Positions 54,201 to 64,000 of a stretch of 64,000 nucleotides of DNA are shown here, piece after piece. The stretch spans positions 62,001 to 126,000 of the forward strand of contig JABYQS010000004.1 of the NCBI GenBank assembly GCA_022592435.1, given 5' to 3'. Source of the DNA: Cerioporus squamosus. Its lineage: Eukaryota > Basidiomycota > Agaricomycetes > Polyporales > Polyporaceae. Numbering within the stretch: position 1 is the stretch's first letter; every line of letters begins with the position of its first letter. Position numbers and translations under genes: made by a program. Under the pieces are notes generated by a model, which did not search any database, was not told the origin of the DNA, and was given only the letters and a program-made list of their open reading frames with translations.

Positions 54201-56223
54201 TTGGTATAGAGAAGGTCGAGGGATGGATCCAGAGCGGGGCCAAGGGCGATAGCGAGCTCGCTATACAGAGCGCAGGTGTTCGTGGCAACCGTCGTCCGAA
54301 GACTGGTCAGCTGTTAGTGCGGTGATTTCATATTGGGAAGTGTCAATGGTCAATGAATGCTCGCTGTCGGATGGCGTTTCGGATGGAACGGGGCTCACCG
54401 TTTTCAGCGAGGCCTCCAAGAATCCATTCTTCAAGCCGGCCAGGAACGTCTCTGCATACCGTTCGTGTACCTCGCCCTTGAGCATGCCGCGGACCCGCAG
54501 GATTGCCTGTTCACGGTCGGCCCAATTGTGCTCCGTCTCTTTGCCCTGCCAACGCACGGAACATCGTTAGCTGACCCTTGCGGCGAAGATAGTATGAGTT
54601 TGAGCCACCGGCATAGCGACTTACCTCGAACGGCCGAAGCATCGAAGCAAACTCGTTTTCGAGATCGCGGCTCGAAGCAATCTATCGCACAGAAGGACGA
54701 TACGCCCTCCAGTCACCTCGATGTTCAGCAAGATGACAAGAAAGCGGCTGCTTACATAGACCGGTTTCACGTCTGACCCTGCAGTACCGGCGGCGGTCGA
54801 AGGGCCCTCTCCGGTCGGGGACATTGCAGCCGCGCGACTGGCAGGCCTTGGTATCTCGCGGCTGCTCTGACTTGCAATGCGCGATCGCGAGGTGCTGCTG
54901 GTAGGTGCTGCGCCCGTAACGGTGGGCCCAGGACGCTTGCCCATCAATGCTATGCTCGGCGGGACGTACTCCTTAACGGCTCCCGCGATGTCGCCATTCT
55001 CTGACCCGGCTTCGCTCATGGTCGGCGGCGTGCTCGATCCCCCACCGCCAGCGAGCACCTTCGAGAGCACACCGTCCACGATCGTCTTCCGCACGCCCTT
55101 CTTCGTCAGCTCTTCTTGAGGTCCGCCCGCGCCATGTCCGTGACTCCCGGCCCAGTGAAGAGCTCCACGACAGACTGTCGTGCGCACTCGCGCACATTCC
55201 CGTCCGTGTCTTCCAAAGCGTCGACCAGATGGGGGAGGTACGGCCTGATCGGGAACAAATGGTGTGCCCGACGGATATGCACCAGCACCAGCATCGACTA
55301 CGTCCGCACACACACGTTCCTTCAGCCCCGCGGATCTTCCGCACCGAAACAACAGACGGGGCACTCACCTGTTCCCTGACGCGCCAGACCTTGCTCATCA
55401 GCCCGCCTTCGCGCAAGTACCGCTCAAAGAGCTGCAGTGGCGTCTCCGGGCCCTTGCCGTCCCTTGACTTGTTCATGTGCGAGCCCGTGCTCCCGCATCG
55501 GAAGGCGAACCCGCCCATCAGCACCAACGTCTCTCTCGCCTTGTCCCGCGCCCGCTCACGGCTGTCGCCCAGGCGATCGATGACGCCGCCGCCTGCGGGC
55601 ATGAGCTGGGTAAGAACCATCCGGAGCGCATGTGCGTCGACGGGGGACGACGAGGCGGAAGACGTAGACGCAGCGGGGGAAGTCGACGACGACGGGAGCG
55701 GGATCTGTGCGGGGGACCGGGTGACGAGCAGCGGGACGAGCGACGGCAGCGCATTCAGCGTGGCGGTGGTTAGATGTTGGTTCGGGGTGCGCAGACACGT
55801 CTTCACGGCTTGTACGAGCGCGTCGGCCTCCGGGATCTGCGTGTCGACGCGTGCCACCATGCACCATGCACCACCAATCAGCCATCCCGTCAATTCTAGC
55901 CTATGACGACACGTTCGTGAACGTGAATGGCGTGATCTGAACGCACCTCAGTGCCCGCCTCAAACTCGGCCTGCAGCTTCGTAATCGCATCGACCTTCGC
56001 GTCAATATCTGCCCAGCACAACCACCATCCCGCGACCACCACCGAGACCAATGAACGCCAAACCCATCACACGAACGCGTGAATGCACGTCAAAACGCGA
56101 GCCCAAAAGCAAAGCATTCATCAGATGTGGCGCCCCAACATGCAAAGTCGCGCCAGGGGGGAAACAAGACGGACCGTTTGATTTGCATTTCTCCACGAGT
56201 CGCCGCACGGGCGAGTCGTCCAT
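51285..56223 (-). CDS. STU1: CLASP/Stu1 microtubule-associated TOG protein
   Basis: CLASP proteins promote microtubule rescue at kinetochores, spindles and the cell cortex. The start is MDDSPVRRLVEKCKSN at 56223, joined across long introns to DIDAKVDAITKLQAEFEAGT and ADALVQAVKTCLRTPNQHLT. A first TOG domain includes HLVDALEDTDGNVRECARQS. The central TOG carries RYAETFLAGLKNGF, AIALGPALDPSLDLLYTNLL, PLLWNTLQDKAINTRQYAIG and VRDNARQMFWIFQKIWPDRG. A long Ser/Pro/Arg-rich microtubule-binding linker follows (about 53000-53700), then C-terminal HEAT repeats ending DHLEREMRRIDG. The domain order TOG-TOG-SP/R linker-C-terminal domain matches CLASP. The gene spans about 4.9 kb with roughly ten introns. 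Confidence 0.92.
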
Positions 56224-57708
56224 CGTTACGAGTGTGAACGGGTGTAAGCTGACTCTCTAGACGTGTCGTATCCAGAAGGGCTGGCAGTGACGAGTCGCTT
56301 GTCGAGCCCACGCTGACCAAGGGGTCGAGAAGGAAGACAAGATTTAGCCTCGTGAGGATCGCGGACGTCGGTGCTGAGCTTACGCTCGCGGAGTCCACAG
56401 TTGCCCTGGGCGCCTCGTGCTCGCGTTTCCGAATCGGTTACCCCCGATCAAGTCACGGTGTCACGGGCTCTTGCGTCACACCGTTACCCAGCTCAGCGCT
56501 AACCACAGACGCCCCGAGTGCACGATTTGCTTCCGCGAGCGCACGACGATTGGCTAGAGGAGGCCGATTCGCCACCAGATCTGGGGGAGACAACGAGCGC
56601 GCGGTTATACAAATTCGCTATCGGTTGCCAGGCGCCCGGTAGCGTTTGGTCCCGTTTTCTCCACAACGCCATGCAGACTCGTGTCTCGATCACTCGCAAG
56701 GAAGGCGCGCTGTCAAGGAAATGGAGCGGAGGGTATATGCATTGTGCGGAACTGTACGAGAGTGCATGTATATACGGGGGGAATTGCAGACGAGAAAGTG
56801 GAGAATAAAATGTTACAGAGCGGGGCGTGCGAGCCAACAGAGAATAGTAAGAGCCGGCGAGACAAGCGAGAAATACAGCTATCGCGAGAACGGAATGGAC
56901 TACATAGAAAGCGGCAGAGCAGATGAGACTATGAGACATATGTTGATGACATGATGACGAGGGCGACGACGGGAAATGGACGCCACAGCCGATGAACGGT
57001 GGGCAAGTATGGACGGCGGAATGAGGATCGCGGACGTCCAACAACACAACGACCGCCAACAGCTATGGACATGGGGATGGAGGGATGGCAGAGTGTCCAG
57101 GCAAGGTACATACTATGCAACTGAGGTGGAACAGGCTCCATGCGTCCAAGCCCCAATGAAGAAAGTAGCAAACAGAAGCGTCCGAGGCGCAAATCAGAAA
57201 AAGGGTGTGGGAATGACGCGCGCGAGAAAGCAGAGACTGCGAGCACATCATCTGGCGCACAACTGCAGATGCGAACAGCATCGCACAGCAGCGTACCACA
57301 CGGCCCATGGCAGCAGCCAATCCTAGGCGCGATGTCATCTGATCCTGCAGATGGGATGACGGTGGCACAGGGAAGAACGGTGGACGTTCCCCAGCCACCA
57401 CCGCCAACACCCTCGCGGAAGACCAGAGCGTCGCTTCCCGCAACCGCCCATTCCCTTTTGGAGGGATGGTCGCCTTCCGGTCCCCCAAGATAACCATGCA
57501 GAGTTCAACGCCGTTCGGGAGTACTGGACGAGCAAGACGAGTGCCGGAAACCGAGACAAGCAAGAACGCATATAGTTTATGGATCCGAGCTGAGAGACGA
57601 GGCGTCTATGGAGGAGGCAGGGATGGTGAAACAGCAAGGGGGAGCGGGGAGGAATCGCGACAGAGATGTCGAGCATGACGAAACGACGAGCCGAGAGGAG
57701 GCACCCGA
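56224..57708. other. Intergenic, about 1.5 kb, promoter of CLASP and 3' flank of HSF gene
   Basis: No gene is convincing. A 17-bp sequence, TGAGGATCGCGGACGTC, occurs twice, at 56353-56369 and 57022-57038, in the same orientation. Confidence 0.4.
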
Positions 57709-59920
57709 CTACATCTCGCCCGTCTTAGCGTATTGCGGCAGGTGCTCGTTCATCGGGACGAAGCCGTAATCGGGTGAATCTGAGCATCGACGTCAGCAAT
57801 GTTCAACCCGGACTATACCGCATAGATACACCAAAATGAACAGTGCATCTCAGCGGGACCGCCACCGAGCGAATTAGACTCACTCACATCGCGTGATATC
57901 TGCCTCGCCGGCGCCGTTGCCATAGCCATCCGCGCCAGGCGTATTGGCTGCCGAGCTAGTCGTGCTGAGCGAGGACGCGCTCGTCGACGGCCGCACGCTT
58001 CGGGATGGAACACCAGCGTACATGCCGTTCGCGTGACCGTTGTTCTCGTCGACGGCATACGCGAAGTCCGCCTGCGCAGGGTTGAAGCTGTATGACGAGT
58101 CGACGGAAGGCAGTTGGATCATGCTCCGAACGCGCGGGATACCACCGCTGGCTGTGTGGTCCTCGGCAGGGTGAGGCGACGTCGAAGGCCGCTGGGAAGG
58201 ATGCTCGGAGTATGGCGACGGGTACGGGGACATGGCCTGGCTGTGTCGCCGTTCGCGCCGGATGCTCAGGGAGCCGCCGTTCGGGTACGCCTTCGATGAC
58301 GGGGGCCGCGAGCCAGAAGGGCTCAAGGGACGGTGGTGCCCAGATCCCGGACGCGAGTAGTCGTGCGCAAAGTGGTGCGCGTTCGAGTCCTCGTACGGCG
58401 TGGGCAGCGATGACATCGACGACGCAGAGTAACCCGATGTCGGTCGACTATCGGGAGACACCGGGCCGGCGCTGTGGTGGCTGCGGCTGATCTGAGGGTA
58501 CGAAGTCGTGTAGGTGTTGATTGCGGCGGGCTGAGGACGACTCGAGCTCGAGTAACCACTGCTCAGGTTGCTGCTGGGGTTCAACAGACTCGACAAGGAT
58601 CCGGACGAGTGCGCGGTCGACGCGCTGGCGGGAGAGAATGACCAGCCGCTGGGCTGGTCGGCGTACTGATATTGGGAGGTGGGGGACGGGAGCATCATGG
58701 CCTCACGTCCAGAGCTCGAGTACGACATCGAGCCGAAAGCCGATGTCGGTTGGGTATCTTCAGACGGGGTATGGAGGGTATGCGACGAGTGAGAATACAT
58801 GCTGCCGTGAGTCGAGAGCGACGGCGGATCAGAAGGGACATTTAGCGGCGGGAGGGTGGACCGGGGATAACTGGTGCCCCAACCTGCAGCACCGGGCTGA
58901 GTGAGCGGCGTGAAGGACCCCGGCGCGGAAAAGCCACGCGCGCGACCTTTGTACGGCGATGAATCACCCGCAGTCATAGAGAAGGGGAGCTGACCCGTAC
59001 CGATCGCTGAACGCGGCGGGGGTATCTGGGGCACCTCATTGTCCCGCTTGCGAGGCTTGGGGAGACGAGGAGGCACGCGCCGCTTGAAGTTGGCGACGAC
59101 CTCTGGAGGCGAGTGCCTGTTGAGGGTCGGGTGGGCTGCAAGTCGATGTCAGTCAATAGCGCGACACATTGCGGGAGTGCGGACTGACACCAAGTGCTCG
59201 CGTCGGGGTCATCGATTGCCGGGTCCACGTTGCGAAGATTGACCTTGCGCATGAAGCCGTAGATCTAAGGCACGAAGGGTGTCAGGGTCGCAGGGAAGGA
59301 GGTGGACGTGCAATGTCAAAGAAATTACGACTTACGTTGAGTTGCCGCGAGAAGCTCGCGAAGCGGCTCTGACGGTAGACGCTGGGGAGGACATGGAGGG
59401 CGAGTTGTTCTGGTCGCTCGACGATGATGTGCTCGCCGGCGGGATCCCAGCGAATCATGTGGTGGTTCTCGGGCCGCTCGAGGAGGCTTGGGTGCTAATG
59501 AGCGGGGTGTACGGGGACGAGGACGCGTAGAAACACGTACGCGTAGAGCTTGGTGAGGAAAGTGGCTTGGGGCTTTGCGGGCTGCTGCTGGGGCGCGCCA
59601 TCTTGTTTTGGTGCGGAGGCGTTGTCGGCCTTGGGCGACTGGGACTCGCGGGGCGAGGAGTGGGTAGGGGAGTCGGTGGACTGGCTCTCCGGGATGGGCT
59701 GTGTGGCTGAAGATATGAGGGTGGGCGGGTAGACGAGGGGCGAGGGCGGGACGCCGGAGAGCTGGTAGGGCTGGTCGGAGCGTGCGGGGTAGGAGGAGCG
59801 TTGGGAGTAGGTGGTCTGTGGATAGAGGTCTGCCGACATGGCGGGCAGGGAGGTCGAAGACGGGGAGGAGGAGGACGGGAGGCGGGCGGGCGGCGGTGAG
59901 GAATCGAATATGAAGGGCAC
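57709..59920 (-). CDS. HSF-type transcription factor
   Basis: The DNA-binding domain is of the heat-shock-factor type. The start is placed at ATG 59920; an in-frame Met (MSADLYPQTTYSQ) is an alternative. After a Pro/Ser/Gln-rich N-terminus the domain begins ATFLTKLYAYHPSLLERPEN, then HHMIRWDPAGEHIIVERPEQ, LALHVLPSVYRQSRFASFSR, QLNIYGFMRKVNLRNVDPA and NRHSPPEVVANFKRRV. This is the helix-turn-helix core with the FASFSRQLN-YGF signature. The remaining 400 or so residues are Ser/Tyr/Pro-rich and disordered, like an activation domain. The final exon reads SPDYGFVPMNEHLPQYAKTG and stops at 57709. No HSF heptad repeat (HR-A/B) is visible, so it may resemble Sfl1/Mga1-type regulators rather than Hsf1. 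Target genes are unknown. Confidence 0.9.
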
Positions 59921-62900
59921 GAGGCTTGTCGAGAAGGAGGAGGGACTTCTCTTGACCTGAGAAGGCTAGGGAGGGATGGGAGAGAAGAGGCAGGCAAACG
60001 CAACACTTTTAGGGCAGATCCAGAGCGAGAGCAATGGATTCGCTGCCCGGCAGAAAAGGAAGGCGGCCTGGCACGAGCGGTGGACTTTACTTGCTGCACC
60101 GACCGGTCATCATCTCCTCGCGGTCTCCGGGGGCCCGTCACGCATGCATCGAATAGAGTTCGCTGCCAGTCACCGTCTTTCTGGAAATCCGCCGGCGATG
60201 GATCCAGTCAGACCCTCTGATCGAACATCCCCGTCTAAATCCGGACGCACTCCTCGGCACTTTCCTCTCCGCATGCCGTACGCGACTCCATTCCTGCTGA
60301 CCAACGCCTCTGGCCGCCAGAGCTGCGAGTGCGAGAGCAGGGCCACGTCTGACTCTGTACGCTCGACTGGGCCGCCTCTGCCAGCTCTGCGCTGTCCGCT
60401 GCCAGCCACCCGCCCGGACGCCCTCCGCCTCCTCGCCCGCGGCATCTCGGCTGGCCCTCCGTGTGATTGGGCGATCGCCATTCGAGGGTGCCCCCCCAAC
60501 CTTCACGGGCTCCCACGCTGCGTCCAGGCTAGTCCTTTCCGGGCACCCGCTCTCCCCGATCACCTGTGTAAGTATGCTTTATGCACAGCTTTCATCCATC
60601 GCTGGCGACGTCGACCTCCTGCTGCTCGCGGTGGCCAGCACGCCGACGACGCCCGCCCCGCCACCCCGCCTCGTCTGGACCCCGCGACGCCCCGCCAGCC
60701 TTCCAGATCCGGACATCTACGCGCTCCTCGCCTCGCCGCGCACAGGACGTCATCCGCTTCGGCCACGCAGGCGAGCCCAAGAACCCACTCCCCGCAACGG
60801 CCATGTCGTACGCGCTTCTGCGCCACAAAGCCCTCGCTCCCCACTCCTCCGTCCTCCTCCTCCACGTGTATCTTCTCGCCCAATTAGTCCCCGCTTCCCC
60901 CCAGCACGCCCGGCTGCCGTGCGAGAGGGCCTCCTCCTGTCTGTCCGTTTGTCACCGCGTAGAGTGCGCACTAAGCGACAGATCCAGCCCGCGCCCGCCC
61001 TATCTCCCAGATTTCGCACTCGATACTCAGTACGACTCAATAATTCATTTTGCGTTTCCGTTCCTCCATTATGCAGTGCCGGCGCGCGCGAACGATCTCC
61101 TCGGGCAGCTGGCACCGACCGACTGACTGACTGACGTGCACGACGCAGACGCCCTGGACCCTGCAGGCTGTGGTCAAGATTCGCCCTACCTGCCACCAGT
61201 GCTATAGAGCACTTGTCAGTGCCACGCCCCAGTCTGTCCCGCCGGCACGCCAGCGTCCAAGGACCAGCGAGCGATGATAATGATGCATGATCGCACCGGC
61301 GGATGCGCTCGCACTTACTGCGGGCCTGACTCTGCCTGACTGCATACTGCCAGAGACGTCCGCACCAGGGACCCGGCCAGTCCCCCAGCGCACGCGGAGA
61401 CTGGAATGTAGACTGAATTGCGCCGCGAGGCTCGAGGGCCCTTCCCCTCCCTCCCTCCCTTCCCCCCTTGTCCCTTGAAACGCCCTCCATCCGTCCCGGC
61501 GCCGTTGTGCCGCTTGCCGCTGCGTGCCATATACTCTCTCCGCCCACACAAACACCGAAGAAGATACGGCCGATGATACGCACAGCACGGAGACACCCAC
61601 AACCGTTCGAACGCCGCAACCTTGTGCCAGACTGCCAGTCGCCAGTCCCAGCTCAGCTTCCAGCGTCAAGCCAGCCAGATCTCGCGAAGCCCGAGATGCA
61701 ACTATAACATTAATGGCCGCACATAACGCACCGCGGCCAAAGCTCGAGAAGCACCGTACTTACCGTCCGACGTCGCGCGAACACCGCTCTCGGCCGTTCA
61801 ATCCGTGTCAGACACCAGCAACCGAGCTCCCAGGAAACAAAGCTCCGAGCTAATAAAGCTTCCTCGATATTCATTTTTGGCTGCTTCCAACCCGCTGATA
61901 CACGTCGTCCAAACCTCCGGCAAATATTTATCCAGGAAAGCGAGAATTCGCGAAAGAAATTACCGGTGCTCGGGGCCTCCGAAATGCGTAACCTAGATGG
62001 TGGGTCGTCTATGTCAAAGGTGAGCGGGTTGTGGGGGGTGCGTGTGTTTGGTAAGAGTTAGAGGGGTGGAAGGAGCGGCGAGGAACGGGTACGGGAAGAC
62101 CGATGGAGGGGTAACAGAATGATGTACAGGGTAAAAACCGAGCAGAGTCAGTGAGGTAATAATAGGTTACGGGATTTATGTGTACGGTATCGGTATGGAC
62201 TTGGTGAGGCGAACGACGACGACGACGACTGACTGGAACGAGTCTGAATAGATGAAGCGCAGGATTGGGGGACTTTTGCTGTGCATGAGTGGGTGGATGC
62301 GGCGTGATAGTACAGTGAGGATTCAGGGATCAGATGAGAGAGAGGGGCAGCGAGTCGGACGAAACGAGGGGACGACGCAGAGTGTGTGAAGTTGGCGGAT
62401 GCGGGGAATGGGATATGGATATGGATATGGATACGGAGGGGGATCACGGAGCCCAAAACCAAGCAAAACGTCCAAGCCCGCCGTGCCTTCGAACACGTAC
62501 CACACCCGTGGCGAGGGATCCAACGAGCGTACGTACGCGTCTCCAGGCACGACGAGCATTCTACCCGACGAACAAGGAAAAAGGCAAACGGTGCGAAAGT
62601 GTGCGTCAGACACAGGAAAGCGCAGCAGGAGACATACACAATAAGCGATAACGAGCACGAAGCAGGAGCGCGGGACCTATCAGACAATAACGGTGCGAGA
62701 GAGGGGCCATGGTGACGACGAGACGGTCCGTTGTGGGTGCGTGTAGGAGCGGGAGTTAACCCCGAGCCGTGCGGAATCGGAGGAACCGTTCAGGAGGTGC
62801 GAATGATCAAGGGAGTGTCAACCACACCGAGGATGCCGGCGGCGTGCAACGGCCATGATCGTAATGAAGGCATGTTCTGATCGCCTGTGCTCCACAAAGG

Positions 62901-63073
62901 CGCATGGACGATCGAAAGACAACGACCGGCGACCAAGAGAGACGTCGCACCCGCTCTCGGTGTAAGTCACCGAGCGCGGTGCACACCGCAGCACACCCCC
63001 AGACCGACCTCCATCCCGACACGGACCAAGGAGAAGCCCAAACGGCCACGCACCCGCACGGAAGCGCACCGTC
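59921..63073. other. 3.2-kb stretch without a firm gene
   Basis: This holds the HSF promoter. At 60770-60890 the plus strand has a strongly biased frame (IRFGHAGEPKNPLPATAMSY) within a longer open frame from 60581, but its start and splice sites are unclear. Around 62410-62440 lies a short tandem run of GGATAT units. Most other long frames overlap each other on opposite strands in GC-rich DNA and look like shadows. Confidence 0.3.
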
Positions 63074-63316
63074 TTAGCTCTCCCCGTCGTACTGCAGCGT
63101 CATACTTGAGAACGCGCTGAACTCGTCCACGGTGTTCGGGTTCGGCGGAGGGTCCAGCCCGTCGTCGCCCCCTAGTCCGGGCGAGCCGGGCACGCTCGAC
63201 CCTGCGACGCCCTTGATGGGGTTCAGCGAGCTCTGCTTCTCCAGCTGGAGCGATGTCGACTCGTTCATCTGCCGGAAGTTCACCGCGTCGATCCCGTTCG
63301 AGGCGGTGGGCACGAT
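63074..63316 (-). CDS. 3' exon of an unidentified gene running off the right edge
   Basis: The exon begins after a CCACACAG acceptor (63317-63324 on the minus strand) and reads IVPTASNGIDAVNFRQMNES, TSLQLEKQSSLNPIKGVAGS, a Pro/Gly/Asp-rich stretch, and the end VDEFSAFSSMTLQYDGES at TAA 63074-63076. Upstream exons could not be identified with confidence in 63330-64000. The amphipathic first part and acidic tail look like a cytosolic protein end; no family is recognised. Confidence 0.5.
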   Translation of the reverse strand: MVPTASNGIDAVNFRQMNESTSLQLEKQSSLNPIKGVAGSSVPGSPGLGGDDGLDPPPNPNTVDEFSAFSSMTLQYDGES

Positions 63317-64000
63317 CTGTGTGGCCAGGTGCAATGATGATGATGAAGGTGATTCGCAGAGCAGCAGATCGTTGTTGCATCATCATGGAGGACGGGATGT
63401 GGTGGGAGGGGCGGTGCGAGACGGCGAAGAGGGGAAATAAGATCGTCAGCAAGCAATTCTTCTCGGAGACGCATTACACAGGCCTCGTAACAGCATAACA
63501 GCACCCAGACAGAACACAAAGACCATGCGGTATTGCGCAGTGCATTCCCAGACGCCGCGGCTGTGCGTGTCAATTGCGGACGACGATCAAGAGAGTTAAT
63601 GGGCGGCCGCCAGGTCGATGGGACGATGATGACATCGACGGGGTTCCTTTTGCATATCACACCCCGCGCAACAGGTGAGAAGACGACGAGGGATCTCATC
63701 CTCGCCGACCGTCAATCGCGATCGGTGCTCCTGGGAGCCCGACGGATCTCCCCATTTCGGCAAATTCTAAATGCCAGATGGACGATCTCCGACATGCCCA
63801 CCGTGACTCCAGCGCGCGCAGGACGACACAGCCAGGCGACCGCAAGGCTATCACTCGTCCTTCTGAGACCCCGCGCGGCCAGCCAATCCAGCATCGCGGA
63901 GCATGCGCCTCAAAGCGGCCTGCCGCACCTAACCTGATTGGACCGCCCATGTGCGCGGCGGGGTCCCATGTGGTCACCGTGTGTGCGCGCACAGTTGCCG
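63317..64000. other. Probable intron or upstream sequence of the edge gene
   Basis: I find no exon that joins the 63074-63316 exon in frame. An ATG-rich microsatellite-like patch (GATGATGATGAAG) lies near 63335. The gene may continue beyond the window through a long intron. Confidence 0.3.

Noticed and set aside
57880..58904. Plus-strand frames opposite the HSF gene
   Set aside because: They are antisense to the Ser/Tyr/Pro-rich tail of the HSF protein and have no coherent composition.
60138..61619. Several long overlapping frames on both strands upstream of the HSF gene
   Set aside because: They overlap each other in GC-rich DNA with no splice structure; only a short biased stretch at 60770-60890 is worth noting.
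62409..62435. GGATAT tandem units
   Set aside because: There are only about four units; this is an ordinary simple repeat, too short for a telomeric or satellite array.
1..64000. CRISPR arrays, insertion sequences, rRNA, or intact retrotransposons
   Set aside because: No direct-repeat/spacer pattern, terminal repeats, reverse transcriptase or transposase motifs were seen; the DNA is eukaryotic with spliceosomal introns.

Overview
This window is nuclear DNA of a filamentous basidiomycete, most likely an Agaricomycete. The evidence is GC-rich coding sequence, many short GT-AG introns (mostly 44-75 nt), microexons, tightly packed genes on both strands, and several proteins whose closest recognisable relatives are Agaricomycete-type, such as a seven-helix membrane protein and a WQ-LC domain family. 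I could not run any search, so family calls rest on motifs read by eye and on exon models spliced by hand.

Layout. 0.1-9 kb: a small unknown gene, acyl-CoA dehydrogenase, a mitochondrial-type small protein, a SIRT5-like sirtuin, an LLPH/DUF2423 nucleolar protein and a seven-helix membrane protein. 10-15 kb: ERB1 (ribosome biogenesis) head to head with ARP4 (actin-related, chromatin). 15-22 kb: a regulatory-looking spacer with a tRNA-like structure, a YIPF1/2-like Golgi protein, a mitochondrial rhomboid protease, the TRAPP subunit Trs20/sedlin, an unknown 124-residue protein and a Gln-rich fungal protein. 24-36 kb: PCH2/TRIP13, an Rdx (selenoprotein W-like) protein, a TVP38-type VTT protein, a small mitochondrial-type protein, PEX11 and a Tctex-type dynein light chain. 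36-41.9 kb: gene-poor, with one reconstructable unknown gene. 42-44 kb: a large mitochondrial helical protein. 44.4-47.8 kb: three tandem paralogues of an uncharacterised domain family, one with a nonsense codon, one intact and one frameshifted. 48-49.6 kb: a disordered orphan protein. 51-60 kb: CLASP/Stu1 and an HSF-type transcription factor. The right edge holds the 3' end of a gene that starts outside the window.

Organisation. At least eight neighbouring pairs are head to head with 105-804 bp between start codons, so most housekeeping genes here share a bidirectional promoter. The genes otherwise form no pathway. Themes are membrane traffic (YIPF, Trs20, TVP38), mitochondria and peroxisomes (rhomboid, PEX11, helical protein), chromatin (ARP4) and the cytoskeleton (CLASP, Tctex).

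The least explained part is the 44.4-47.8 kb array. Three copies of one domain share an internal intron position but have entirely different 5' exons (a CCCH zinc finger, a presequence-like exon, or a bare start codon), all joined by a phase-0 intron. Two of the three copies are broken.
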